In this document: positions 1 through 6,985 of the stretch, one piece after another
Layout: each line of letters opens with the position of its first letter
Numbering within the stretch: the stretch's first letter is position 1
Source of the DNA: CAYVLI01 sp964452105 [NCBI: uncultured Nitrospinota bacterium]
GTDB taxonomy: Bacteria; JAUXIQ01
DNA: 14,541 nucleotides
Direction: 5' to 3'
NCBI GenBank assembly: GCA_964452105.1
Contig: CAYVLI010000011.1
Location: 2,238-16,778 of the forward strand
Translations under genes and position numbers: made by a program
The notes under the pieces: model-generated
Seen by the model: the letters and a program-made list of their open reading frames with translations, nothing else
Told to the model about the DNA's origin: nothing
The model's database searches: none

Positions 1-158
1 TAAACATGATCATGCTGGGGCGGTACGCACAGGTGAGCGGGGTGGTCTCCTTAGACTCGCTCAAGCGGGCCTTGAGAAAGTTCTTCGGTGCGAAGCCAGC
101 CGTCATGGAGATGAACGAGCGCGCACTGGATGTGGGCGCGGCCGCAGTTTCGGCCTGA
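1..158 (+). CDS. 2-oxoacid:ferredoxin oxidoreductase gamma subunit, C-terminal fragment (5' end outside window)
   Basis: The window opens inside a gene read in the frame whose first full codon is at position 3; it ends at TGA 156-158. The visible 51 residues begin NMIMLGRYAQ and end VGAAAVSA. This matches the C-terminal end of the complete gamma subunit encoded at 441-995 (NMIFLGGYAQ ... AGATAV); by hand alignment I count 28 identities in 51 positions with one single-residue gap. Gamma subunits of the pyruvate/2-oxoglutarate/2-oxoisovalerate:ferredoxin oxidoreductase family form part of the catalytic complex that oxidatively decarboxylates 2-oxoacids to acyl-CoA with reduction of ferredoxin. 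The alpha and beta subunits are probably upstream, outside the window; that is inference. Substrate cannot be assigned. It is clearly a paralogue, not a copy, of the next gene. Confidence 0.85.
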   Translation, partial: NMIMLGRYAQVSGVVSLDSLKRALRKFFGAKPAVMEMNERALDVGAAAVSA

Positions 159-200
159 TACGAGATTATCTTTTAAGTGCCCATGAAAAAGTCTGTCCGC

Positions 201-283
201 TGTCATTCTCCGGCTTGACCGGGGGATCCAGGTAAGGCGTAAATCATTTAAAATATTGGATTCCCGCTTTCGCGGGAATGACA
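201..283 (+). repeat. 83-bp MITE/REP-like element with TGTCATTC...GAATGACA ends
   Basis: The element starts TGTCATTC (201-208) and ends GAATGACA (276-283), an 8-bp perfect terminal inverted repeat. Its right part is a strong hairpin, ATTCCCGC (260-267), loop TTTC, GCGGGAAT (272-279). The same 26-nt right end recurs at 10791-10816 (reverse strand) and, diverged, at 12482-12507. I see no target-site duplication in the flanking bases and no coding capacity. On the minus strand one frame reads FPRKRES, a typical spurious translation of this kind of repeat. It lies between the two gamma-subunit genes. Confidence 0.75.
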
Positions 284-350
284 CCAAACACTAAACATAA
301 AGAAGAAGCACTTTCACACAGGATTTTTCAGGATTCACTTTAAATAGAGG

Positions 351-408
351 GCAGGGGCGGGTTTAAATCCCGCTCAAGCATGAACGGCGGATGAGTTAAC
401 AGGGGCGG
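351..408 (+). repeat. Paired CAGGGGCGG words with a small hairpin
   Basis: The 9-mer CAGGGGCGG occurs at 352-360 and again at 400-408, and a third time at 12423-12431. The first copy continues into a hairpin with stem GCGGG (357-361) and CCCGC (369-373) around an AT-rich loop. The second continues into a weaker GCGG (405-408)/CCGC (416-419) stem. They sit in the untranslated stretch just before the gamma-subunit gene at 441, so they would be in its leader or promoter region. Function unknown. Confidence 0.45.
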
Positions 409-440
409 CATCTCACCGCACAACCGGACGGAAATTTCTT

Positions 441-995
441 ATGCAGAAAGAGATAATAATAGCCGGCTTCGGGGGACAGGGCGTTCTCCTTGCCGGTAAG
501 ATATTGGCTCAGGCGGCCGTATTCGAAGGCAAGAACGCCACCTATTTCCCCTCATACGGGGCCGAAATGCGTGGCGGGACTGCTAACTGCACGGTTATAG
601 TGTCGGATGAACGGATAGATTCCCCTGTGGTAGCCAGACCGGGGGCTGTGGCGGTCTTTAACAACCCATCCCTGGAAAGGTTCGAGGAGGCGGTGGCGCC
701 GGACGGGCTGCTACTGGTGAACAGCTCCATGATTGAGAGAAAGACGAATCGCCCGGATCTGAAGACATTCTACATCCCGGCTACGGAAATAGCACGCGAG
801 CTGGGCGATGAGAGAGTTTTTAACATGATCTTTCTGGGCGGGTACGCTCAAGCCAGCGAAGCCGTTTCCATGGAATCGCTGAAAAAGGCGCTGGCCAGAT
901 TCTTCGGCGAAAAGCGGGCCAAAGCGCTGGAGATAAATGCGCTGGCCTTCGAAGCGGGCGCTACCGCCGTTAACGGAGCAACTGAAGGGAAATAA
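441..995 (+). CDS. 2-oxoacid:ferredoxin oxidoreductase gamma subunit (complete, apparently stand-alone)
   Basis: This 184-residue protein is a full-length gamma/catalytic-domain subunit of the 2-oxoacid:ferredoxin oxidoreductase family, soluble and cytoplasmic. The N-terminal GFGGQG (residues 9-14) followed by a long helix (VLLAGKILAQAA), and SYGAEMRGGTA (38-48), are the family signatures; NNPSL (74-78) is also typical. These proteins associate with alpha and beta subunits that bind thiamine diphosphate and [4Fe-4S] clusters. The start at ATG 441 places the first strand at the usual distance from the N terminus; the upstream ribosome site is weak (GGA about 8 nt before). The preceding gene is a diverged gamma paralogue 282 bp away, and no alpha or beta gene follows: the next gene downstream is convergent sufT, 16 bp away. 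It may pair with alpha/beta genes elsewhere or exchange with its neighbour. Substrate (pyruvate, 2-oxoglutarate, branched-chain, indolepyruvate) cannot be told. Confidence 0.9.
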   Translation: MQKEIIIAGFGGQGVLLAGKILAQAAVFEGKNATYFPSYGAEMRGGTANCTVIVSDERIDSPVVARPGAVAVFNNPSLERFEEAVAPDGLLLVNSSMIERKTNRPDLKTFYIPATEIARELGDERVFNMIFLGGYAQASEAVSMESLKKALARFFGEKRAKALEINALAFEAGATAVNGATEGK

Positions 996-1011
996 TTTTC
1001 CATTCAGGCGG

Positions 1012-1314
1012 CTAAAATATTCCCAGCTGATCTCTGGCCTCTTCGCTCATCATCTCCGGGTCCCAAATCGGCTCCCAGACCAGCTTTATTTCCACCTCCT
1101 TCACTTCAGGTATAAGGCGGGCGGCATAATCCACGTCTTCCATTATACGGGCGCCCATGGGGCATCCCATGGAGGTCAGGGTCATGGTGATTATGACCTT
1201 ATCATCTTCTATATCTATGTCATAGATTAATCCCAGATCGACGATGTTGACTCCCATCTCCGGGTCGTCCACGGTCATGAGGGCGGCCGTAATCAGTTCT
1301 TTATTTAAGAGCAT
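1012..1314 (-). CDS. sufT: SufT/MIP18-family (DUF59) iron-sulfur cluster assembly factor
   Basis: The protein is about 100 residues and shows the hallmarks of the MIP18/PaaD-like DUF59 family: DDPEMGVNIVDLGLIY (residues 16-31), TSMGCPMG with the conserved cysteine at 51, and the C-terminal WEPIWDPEMMSEEAR typical of SufT proteins in suf operons. Family members help mature or deliver Fe-S clusters to client enzymes; the precise role here is inferred from family and position. It is the last gene of the operon, 30 bp after the Rieske ferredoxin gene. The frame begins with ATGATGAAAATG; I choose the ATG at 1314 because it lies 9 nt after a perfect AAGGAGG, whereas the ATGs at 1323 and 1320 are only 0 and 3 nt away. 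Its stop converges with the gamma-subunit gene at 995. Confidence 0.92.
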   Translation of the reverse strand: MLLNKELITAALMTVDDPEMGVNIVDLGLIYDIDIEDDKVIITMTLTSMGCPMGARIMEDVDYAARLIPEVKEVEIKLVWEPIWDPEMMSEEARDQLGIF

Positions 1315-1323
1315 TTTCATCAT

Positions 1324-1330
1324 CCTCCTT
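1324..1330 (-). promoter_or_regulatory. Ribosome binding site deciding the sufT start
   Basis: On the minus strand this reads AAGGAGG, a perfect Shine-Dalgarno. The first two in-frame ATGs (1323, 1320) are too close to it; the ATG at 1314 is 9 nt away and is the likely start. Confidence 0.7.
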
Positions 1331-1344
1331 AAAAAAAGGATGAG

Positions 1345-1686
1345 CTATTCCGATTCCATGAATATGAATATGTCGTCCCCTTCCGTGACTACCTTATAAG
1401 TCTTGATCGGCATCACGGCGGGGAGGGACCTGACCTGACCCGTCTTTACATCGAAGCGCGAGCCGTGCAGCGGGCACTCTATCATGTGTCCGTCCAGCTC
1501 TCCCTGCGAGAGGGAGGCTTCTTCATGGCTGCATGTATCATCGATAGCGTAGAACTCTCCATCAATATTGAACAGTGCGATATATGTTTCGCCGATCTCA
1601 ATGCGTTTCACCCTCCCCTCAGGGATTTCGTTGACTTTTGCTGCTTTCACATAGTTCTCCAGTTGAATCACCTCCCTGTAGTGCAT
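1345..1686 (-). CDS. Rieske-type [2Fe-2S] ferredoxin in the suf operon
   Basis: A 113-residue soluble Rieske-fold protein. The two cluster-binding boxes are complete: TCSH (Cys52, His54) and CPLHG (Cys71, His74), giving C-x-H and C-x2-H ligands for a [2Fe-2S] cluster. There is no signal peptide or membrane anchor, so it resembles the small ferredoxins of aromatic-ring dioxygenases or nitrite reductase NirD rather than bc-complex Rieske proteins. No oxygenase gene is near. Its place between sufU and sufT suggests an electron-transfer or cluster-related role in Fe-S assembly, which is inference. The start is ATG 1686, overlapping the sufU stop by one base (TGATG) and 7 nt after GGAGG; an in-frame TTG at 1689 is less well spaced. 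The roughly 12 residues before the usual KVAKVNEIPEG-like start are a short N-terminal extension. Confidence 0.93.
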   Translation of the reverse strand: MHYREVIQLENYVKAAKVNEIPEGRVKRIEIGETYIALFNIDGEFYAIDDTCSHEEASLSQGELDGHMIECPLHGSRFDVKTGQVRSLPAVMPIKTYKVVTEGDDIFIFMESE

Positions 1687-2075
1687 CAATCTTCCTCCCC
1701 AGGCCAGCCTTTAATGCCGTAAGCCCCGGCCTTGAGTATTTTAAGAGCCAGGAGCCCGCATTTCACTCTCACAGGCCCCAGGGGTATATCCAGCAGTTCG
1801 AGCATCTTTTCTTTGCCGAACTCCCTTATTTCATCGAGGCTTTTTCCCATCATTTCTTCGGTGAGCATGGAAGCAGCGGCCATGCTGATGGAGCACCCCT
1901 TGCCGCTGAATTTGATGTCCTCCACTCTGTTCCCGTTCAGCTTGATGTCGATCCTTATCTCGTCGCCGCAGAAGGGGTTATTGTCCTGGTAAGAGATATC
2001 CGCTTCTTCGATGACGCCGAAGTTTCGCGGGTTCTTGTAGTGGTCCAGTATGACTTCGCGAGCGAAATCATCCAT
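1686..2075 (-). CDS. sufU: SufU/IscU-like iron-sulfur scaffold or sulfur-transfer protein
   Basis: The 129-residue product has the NifU N-terminal/IscU fold: a VILDHYKNPRN helix near the N terminus, NPFCGDEI (Cys36, Asp38), GKGCSIS (Cys61) and VRVKC (Cys106). These three cysteines and the aspartate are the metal/sulfur ligands of the family. SufU accepts persulfide sulfur from SufS. Cys61 to Cys106 is only 45 residues apart, as in IscU, whereas Bacillus-type SufU has an extra segment of about 17 residues there; yet the residue before Cys106 is lysine as in SufU, not the histidine of IscU, and the LPPVK chaperone motif is absent. I choose ATG 2075 (MDDFAREVILDHY) because it gives the usual N terminus and lies 2 bases after the sufS stop; the frame stays open to 2117, inside sufS. 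Confidence 0.92.
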   Translation of the reverse strand: MDDFAREVILDHYKNPRNFGVIEEADISYQDNNPFCGDEIRIDIKLNGNRVEDIKFSGKGCSISMAAASMLTEEMMGKSLDEIREFGKEKMLELLDIPLGPVRVKCGLLALKILKAGAYGIKGWPGEED

Positions 2076-2077
2076 CA

Positions 2078-3325
2078 CTACATGAGGTACATCTTCATCG
2101 CTCTCTCGATTCCACATATGACTGCCTCGATTTCATGGACGTCGTTATAAATGTAAAAGCTCATGCGACAGGAAGCTGTAAGTCCCAGCTTGTCGTGAAG
2201 CGGCTGTGCGCAGTGATGTCCAGCCCTTATGGCCACGCCTACCTCATTGAAGGCCGCTGCCGCGTCATGCGGATGAACGCCTTTTATGTTAAAGGCGATG
2301 ACGCCTGCCCGCATCTCTGCTGGAGGGCCGTAAATCTCAACACCGCCGATATTATGAAGAACTTTCATCGCCTCCGAGACTAACTCCTGTTCGTGACTGA
2401 GAATCTCATCCCGCCCCAATTCGTCCAGGTAATCCGCGGCAGCAGTGAGACCCATGGCCTCCGCTATGGGTGGTGTGCCCGCCTCGAACTTCCAGGGCAG
2501 TTCATTCCATCTGGACTCCCTGAGCATGACCTCACGGATCATATCTCCTCCGCTGATGAAGGGTGGCATCTCCTCCAGCAGTTCCCGTCCGGCGTAGAGG
2601 ACGCCTATACCGGTGGGGCCCAGCATCTTGTGCCCCGAGAAGGCCATGAAGTCGCACCCTGAATCTATGACGTCCACCGGCAAATGAGGTATGCTCTGGG
2701 CTGCATCTATGAGGACGAGCGCTCCGTAGTTGTGCGCCATGCTGACAATATGCTTTATCGGATTTATGGTTCCCAGGACGTTTGAGACATGAGCGACTGC
2801 GAGCAGTTTTACGCCGCGTTTGAGGAACATCTCCATCTGTTCCAGGTCCAGCAGGCCTCTGCCGTCGAACTCCACGAACTCGAGCCTGGCCCCCTTCTCC
2901 CTGGCCAGGAGTTGCCATGGGACCAGGTTGCTGTGGTGTTCCATCTCGGTAAGCAGGATCACGTCGCCTTCATTAATATTTGTCCTGCCCCAGGAGTAGG
3001 CCACGAGGTTGATGGCCTCGGTGGCGTTTCTCACGAATACTATCTCTCTATAACTGCGAGCGTTGATGAAAGAGGCCATACGTTTATGGGCGCCCTCATA
3101 GCGCGCCGTCGCTTCTTCGCTCAGACGATAGATGCCTCTGTGCACGTTGGCATTGCAGCAGCGGTAGAATTCGTTCATGGCCGTTATGACGGTGCGCGGT
3201 TTTTGAGTGGTGGCGGCATTGTCAAGATATACCAGGGGTTTGTCCCCGTGATATTCAGAGAAGATGGGGAAATCGGCTCTTACCCTGCATCCTTCTATTT
3301 TTTTTAGAACCGCCTTCTCGTTCAT
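2078..3325 (-). CDS. sufS: SufS-type cysteine desulfurase
   Basis: The 415-residue protein is a group II PLP-dependent cysteine desulfurase that removes sulfur from L-cysteine as an enzyme persulfide, giving alanine. Visible landmarks: YLDNAATTQKP (33-43) at the N terminus, TEMEHHSNLVPW (126-137) with the PLP-stacking histidine, the PLP Schiff-base lysine in SGHKMLGPTG (Lys233), and the catalytic loop RAGHHCAQPLH with Cys372. The short cysteine loop is typical of SufS rather than NifS/IscS. Its acceptor is presumably the SufU encoded immediately downstream, since no sufE is present. The start ATG 3325 overlaps the sufD stop in ATGA, consistent with translational coupling; a GGGAG lies 11 nt upstream within sufD. 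Length is normal for the family and no key residue is missing. Confidence 0.97.
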   Translation of the reverse strand: MNEKAVLKKIEGCRVRADFPIFSEYHGDKPLVYLDNAATTQKPRTVITAMNEFYRCCNANVHRGIYRLSEEATARYEGAHKRMASFINARSYREIVFVRNATEAINLVAYSWGRTNINEGDVILLTEMEHHSNLVPWQLLAREKGARLEFVEFDGRGLLDLEQMEMFLKRGVKLLAVAHVSNVLGTINPIKHIVSMAHNYGALVLIDAAQSIPHLPVDVIDSGCDFMAFSGHKMLGPTGIGVLYAGRELLEEMPPFISGGDMIREVMLRESRWNELPWKFEAGTPPIAEAMGLTAAADYLDELGRDEILSHEQELVSEAMKVLHNIGGVEIYGPPAEMRAGVIAFNIKGVHPHDAAAAFNEVGVAIRAGHHCAQPLHDKLGLTASCRMSFYIYNDVHEIEAVICGIERAMKMYLM

Positions 3326-4632
3326 ATCTCTGTCTTCTCCCTGATGGCGCTACCAAGCATTTTGCGAATCTCCACCTGAGGTATTTGCTGCAGCAGGCTT
3401 TCATAAAACCCGTCGACTATCATGGATTGTGCTGCTCTCTCATCCAGGCCGCGGCTCATGCAATAGAAGAGCATATCCCTGTCCATCTCGCCTGCTGTTA
3501 CACCATGAGAAGCCTTCACCTCATCGCACTCTATCTCCAGCCTGGGTATGGTATCCGCCCTGGCTCCGGGGCTGAGCAACAGATTGTGGTTGATCAGTTG
3601 AGCTTCGGTGTAGAGGGCCGATTTTTCGATCCTGACCATTCCGTTAAAGATGGTCCTCGAGTTATCCTTGAGGACGCCGTTTATCAGGACGTCCCCCTTT
3701 GTATGAGGCGCTATGTGATGAACGTTTGGGGACATGTCCAGGTGCTGATTGCCCTGAGCAAAGAATGCCCCTACCATGTTCAACTCCGCGCCGGGGCCGG
3801 ATAGCATTATCTCCATGTTTTCTTTGGACATGCCGCCGCCCAGCATTCCTTCGACCCAGAGCACCTTGCTGTCTTTTTCTGCTATGACCCTTCTCGTGCT
3901 CAAGCTGGCCGTTCCGCTTCCCAGGTCCTTAAGCCCGAAATAGTTGAGCGTAGCCTCCTCGCCCACGACGACTTCCACGGCGGGGAAACAGAGCGACCGA
4001 CTCTGTGATTCGGCTGAACGCCATTCCGCATAAACCGTGGCGCTACTTCCCCTCTCCAGGACTATAAGCAGATGAGGAAAAAGGGCTGCTTTCTCCAGAT
4101 CCAGATAGAAGAGGGCGTGCAGAGGCAGGACTACCTCTCTGCCCTCAGGTACGTAGATGAAAGCGCCGTCGGTCCAGAGCGCTCCATGAAGCGCATCGAA
4201 TCTGCTCATTTCGGGTCTGACGCATCTGGTCATGAAATACTCCTGCACCAACTCGGGGCATTTTCTTGTCGCCGACTTCAGGTTAGTAAATATGACGCCC
4301 TTCTTTTCATACTCAGCATCGAATTCAAGCACCCTGGACTCAGAGTCTTTCTGAACCATTCGCCCTGCACAGGAGGAAGAAACGTTGTTTGCAGATATGG
4401 TCATCACCTTTTCGGCTTCAGATGCGCTGAGCTCCCCCCCGGAGCCGTACAGCGGTTCTTCCTCTCTCAACTCGAACTGGCTCACGTCCGTGCGCCGCCA
4501 GGCTTCTTCACCGCCTGAAGGAAGCGGCGTCTCTTCAAAGATACGCCAGGCGTTCAGTCTCTTCTCTATCATCCAGTCCGGCTCGTCTTTCGATTCGGAT
4601 ATTTCTCCCATCAGTCTGCTCTCAACTAACAT
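3322..4632 (-). CDS. sufD: SufD, SufBCD scaffold subunit
   Basis: The 436-residue protein is the SufD paralogue of SufB. It has the N-terminal helical part (EPDWMIEKRLNAWRIFEETPLP, about 17-38), a long right-handed beta-helix region, and the C-terminal helical SufBD signature with LFYCMSRGLDERAAQSMIVDGF (388-409). His376 in KASHGVTAG corresponds to the histidine of E. coli SufD (His360) implicated in cluster building at the SufB-SufD interface. SufD forms SufBC2D with SufB and SufC. The start ATG 4632 sits 8 nt after GGGAG on the minus strand. It is preceded by the operon's largest internal gap (121 bp after sufB) and overlaps sufS by 4 bases. It is more diverged in its N-terminal half than SufB, as usual. 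Confidence 0.94.
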   Translation of the reverse strand: MLVESRLMGEISESKDEPDWMIEKRLNAWRIFEETPLPSGGEEAWRRTDVSQFELREEEPLYGSGGELSASEAEKVMTISANNVSSSCAGRMVQKDSESRVLEFDAEYEKKGVIFTNLKSATRKCPELVQEYFMTRCVRPEMSRFDALHGALWTDGAFIYVPEGREVVLPLHALFYLDLEKAALFPHLLIVLERGSSATVYAEWRSAESQSRSLCFPAVEVVVGEEATLNYFGLKDLGSGTASLSTRRVIAEKDSKVLWVEGMLGGGMSKENMEIMLSGPGAELNMVGAFFAQGNQHLDMSPNVHHIAPHTKGDVLINGVLKDNSRTIFNGMVRIEKSALYTEAQLINHNLLLSPGARADTIPRLEIECDEVKASHGVTAGEMDRDMLFYCMSRGLDERAAQSMIVDGFYESLLQQIPQVEIRKMLGSAIREKTEI

Positions 4633-4753
4633 GCCGCTTTCTCCCTTTGCGGGTCTTTCATCAGACCCCTCTTATTTATAACTTGCATAAAAGTTTCAGG
4701 AGTGAGTTTGAGTGAGCCCTTCTGAAAAAGGGTTACCTCAACAATTATCCCCA
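4633..4753 (-). other. sufB-sufD intergenic leader with two small hairpins
   Basis: This 121-bp gap is the largest inside the operon. On the minus strand it holds a hairpin CCCTT/AAGGG (plus positions 4717-4721 and 4728-4732) soon after the sufB stop, and a second GGGTC/GACCC (4651-4655 and 4664-4668) just before the sufD ribosome site. Between them is a direct repeat GAGTGAG-TTT-GAGTGAG (plus strand, near 4700-4716). Neither hairpin has a following T-run, so these are not intrinsic terminators; processing or translational tuning is possible. Confidence 0.35.
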
Positions 4754-6157
4754 TCAACCCACGGCGCCTTCCATCTGCATCTCTATCAACCTGTTCATCT
4801 CCACCGCATACTCCATGGGCAGTTCCTTCACCAGCGGCTCTATGAATCCGTTGACGATCATTATGGCGGCTTCCTGTTCGGTCAAGCCCCGGCTCATGAG
4901 ATAGAAAAGCTGTTCCTCCCCGATTTTGCTTACAGAGGCCTCGTGGCCAATGCTCACTTTATCTTCGTCGATCTCCATGTAGGGGTAGGTGTCCGATCTC
5001 GATTCTTTGTCCAGTATGAGGGCATCGCAGCGCACGGTGGACTTCACGTTCTTAGCGCCTTTGTAAACCTTCACAAGACCCCGGTAGGCTGTCCTGCCTC
5101 CGCTTTTGCTAATGGACTTGGATGTAATGGAGGAGGAGGTATCCGACGCTCCGTGAACGGCCTTTCCGCCGGCGTCCTGATACTGGTTCCTGCCCGCAAA
5201 GGCAATGGATAGAATCTCCGCCCTGGCTTTAGGCCCCATGAGGTAGACGCTGGGGTATTTCATGGTGAGCTTGCTGCCCAGATTGCCGTCTATCCATTCC
5301 ATGGTGGCGCCTTCATAGGCGACGGCGCGCTTGGTGACCAGGTTGTAAACGTTCTGGGACCAGTTCTGTATGGTGGTGTAGCGAACGCGTGCTCCAGGTT
5401 TTACGATTATTTCCACCACCGCACTATGCAGGGAATCGGAGGAATAAACAGGTGCGGTGCAGCCTTCTACATAGTGCACCTGGCTGTCTTCTTCGGCTAT
5501 GATGAGGGTCCTTTCGAACTGCCCCATGCGCTCAGAGTTTATCCTGAAGTATGCCTGAAGGGGAATGTCCACCTTTATCCCGGCGGGAATGTAGATGAAG
5601 CTTCCACCGCTCCAGACGGCTGTGTTCAGAGCCGCCAGCTTGTTGTCTGCGACCGGTATGATGGTGGCGAAGTATTCCTTGAAGAGATCAGGGTGTTCGC
5701 GCAAGCCTGAATCGGTATCCAGAAATATTACGCCTTTATCCTGGAGTTCTTTCTTGAGGCTGTGGTAGACCATTTCGGACTCATACTGCGCCCCCACCCC
5801 GGCCAGGAATTTCCGCTCGGCCTCGGGTATGCCGAGTCTATCGAAGGTTTTCTTTATGTCCTCAGGGACTTCGTCCCAGGTCTTACCCTGCTTCTCGGAG
5901 GGTTTGACATAGTAGTATAAATCCTGGAAGTCCAGCCTGGTCAAATCTCCGCCCCAGGTGGGGAGGGGTTTCTTGAAAAAGATATCCAGGGCCTTGAGCC
6001 TGAGCTTGCGCATCCATTCAGGCTCCTGTTTCATCCAGGATATTTCTTCGACTGTTTGCTGAGATAGACCCTTACTGGTCTTGTAAACGTAGTTCTCCGG
6101 GTCCCTGAAACCATACTTGTATTCGTCGAGATTTATATCCAACTGTTTAACCGGCAT
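4754..6157 (-). CDS. sufB: SufB, SufBCD scaffold subunit
   Basis: The 467-residue protein is SufB, the cluster-bearing subunit of the SufBC2D scaffold. It shows the SufB N terminus ([21 protein letters not shown] starting near residue 13), the [13 protein letters not shown] helix (45-57), PLPTWGGDL (65-72), the beta-helix core, and the C-terminal signature [25 protein letters not shown]. Cys377 in [10 protein letters not shown] aligns with E. coli SufB Cys405, needed for sulfur acceptance; no N-terminal CxxCxxxC motif is present. The open frame extends to 6268, but I choose ATG 6157 because the preceding residues lie inside sufC in another frame, GAGGGGG sits about 9 nt upstream, and the resulting N terminus matches the family. 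It overlaps the sufC 3' end by 11 bases, indicating tight coupling. Confidence 0.97.
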   Translation of the reverse strand: MPVKQLDINLDEYKYGFRDPENYVYKTSKGLSQQTVEEISWMKQEPEWMRKLRLKALDIFFKKPLPTWGGDLTRLDFQDLYYYVKPSEKQGKTWDEVPEDIKKTFDRLGIPEAERKFLAGVGAQYESEMVYHSLKKELQDKGVIFLDTDSGLREHPDLFKEYFATIIPVADNKLAALNTAVWSGGSFIYIPAGIKVDIPLQAYFRINSERMGQFERTLIIAEEDSQVHYVEGCTAPVYSSDSLHSAVVEIIVKPGARVRYTTIQNWSQNVYNLVTKRAVAYEGATMEWIDGNLGSKLTMKYPSVYLMGPKARAEILSIAFAGRNQYQDAGGKAVHGASDTSSSITSKSISKSGGRTAYRGLVKVYKGAKNVKSTVRCDALILDKESRSDTYPYMEIDEDKVSIGHEASVSKIGEEQLFYLMSRGLTEQEAAIMIVNGFIEPLVKELPMEYAVEMNRLIEMQMEGAVG

Positions 6158-6923
6158 TTGTCGATACCCCCTCTCTTTCGAGCCATTCGTATCCCTCGAC
6201 CTCCAGCTTTCGGGCGAGGTCTGAACCACCCGATGCCACGATGCGGCCATCGGCCATAACGTGAACAAAATGCGGCTGGATGTAGTTCAGAATCCGCTGA
6301 TAGTGGGTTATGATGAGCGTACCCATATTCTCATGCATGGCCTTGTTGACTCCTTCGGATACTATTTTCAGCGCATCGATATCCAGACCGGAGTCCGTCT
6401 CGTCCAGCACGGCCAGTGCCGGCCTGAGCATGGCCATCTGAAGCACTTCCATTCTCTTTTTCTCTCCTCCCGAGAAGCCGTCGTTCAGATGGCGCCGAGC
6501 GAAGGATGTTTCTATCTTGAGCAGGTCCATGTTGCCCTTGAGCTCCTTGCGGAACTGCGAGACGGGAATGGACTTCTTTGCATCTCCATTGCTGCGTACC
6601 GCGTTGATAGCGGTACGCATAAAGTTGGCCACGCTCACCCCTGGTATTGCCATGGGGTACTGGAAAGCCAGGAACATACCCCTACGAGCTCTCTCGGACG
6701 GGGAAAGCTCCAGGAGGTTTTCTCCCTTGAAAAGTATTTCCCCGCTGTCCACTATGTACCTGGGATGTCCCATTAGAGTATAAGCCAGGGTGCTCTTGCC
6801 CGAGCCGTTCCTCCCCATGAGGGCATGGACATCTCCCGGGCCTATGGTCATGTTTATTCCCTTTAGTATCTGTTTTCCGTCGGTACTGGCGTATAGGTCC
6901 TTTATTTTCAGGATCGGGTCCAT
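6147..6923 (-). CDS. sufC: SufC, ABC-type ATPase of the SufBCD complex
   Basis: A 258-residue soluble ABC ATPase. Walker [10 protein letters not shown] (37-45), Q-loop FQYP (Gln88), a SufC-type signature GFSGGEKKR (149-157), Walker [12 protein letters not shown] (catalytic Glu175), and the H-loop ITHYQRIL (His207). The [12 protein letters not shown] stretch is characteristic of SufC. It has no membrane partner; ATP hydrolysis remodels SufB-SufD to build clusters. The frame is open to ATG 6941, but I choose ATG 6923 ([13 protein letters not shown]) since AGGAG lies 10 nt upstream of it and the family starts here. It is the first suf structural gene, 62 bp after the Rrf2 regulator and overlapping sufB by 11 bases. 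Confidence 0.96.
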   Translation of the reverse strand: MDPILKIKDLYASTDGKQILKGINMTIGPGDVHALMGRNGSGKSTLAYTLMGHPRYIVDSGEILFKGENLLELSPSERARRGMFLAFQYPMAIPGVSVANFMRTAINAVRSNGDAKKSIPVSQFRKELKGNMDLLKIETSFARRHLNDGFSGGEKKRMEVLQMAMLRPALAVLDETDSGLDIDALKIVSEGVNKAMHENMGTLIITHYQRILNYIQPHFVHVMADGRIVASGGSDLARKLEVEGYEWLEREGVSTNAG

Positions 6924-6933
6924 ATCGGTCAAA

Positions 6934-6938
6934 CTCCT
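6934..6938 (-). promoter_or_regulatory. Ribosome binding site for sufC
   Basis: The minus strand reads AGGAG here, 10 nt before the ATG at 6923. It lies inside the coding extension that would start at 6941, so it argues for the shorter start. Confidence 0.5.
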
Positions 6939-6985
6939 CATCCTTTCACATGGTTCTTGCCATCATCAGTGCTTTCCTTGTGCCT

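Noticed and set aside
51-287. 78-residue minus-strand frame containing FPRKRES
   Set aside because: It is the antisense of the gamma-subunit 3' end plus translation of the 201-283 repeat; FPRKRE is a familiar artefact of this hairpin repeat and there is no ribosome site.
1638-2150. 170-residue plus-strand frame opposite sufU
   Set aside because: Shadow frame antisense to sufU, which is unambiguous.
2532-2918. 128-residue minus-strand frame inside sufS
   Set aside because: Same strand but out of frame with sufS, arginine- and glycine-rich nonsense of a GC-biased shadow frame.
6158-6268. Longer SufB start at 6268
   Set aside because: The added residues lie within sufC coding sequence and do not look like SufB; ATG 6157 has a ribosome site and the family N terminus.
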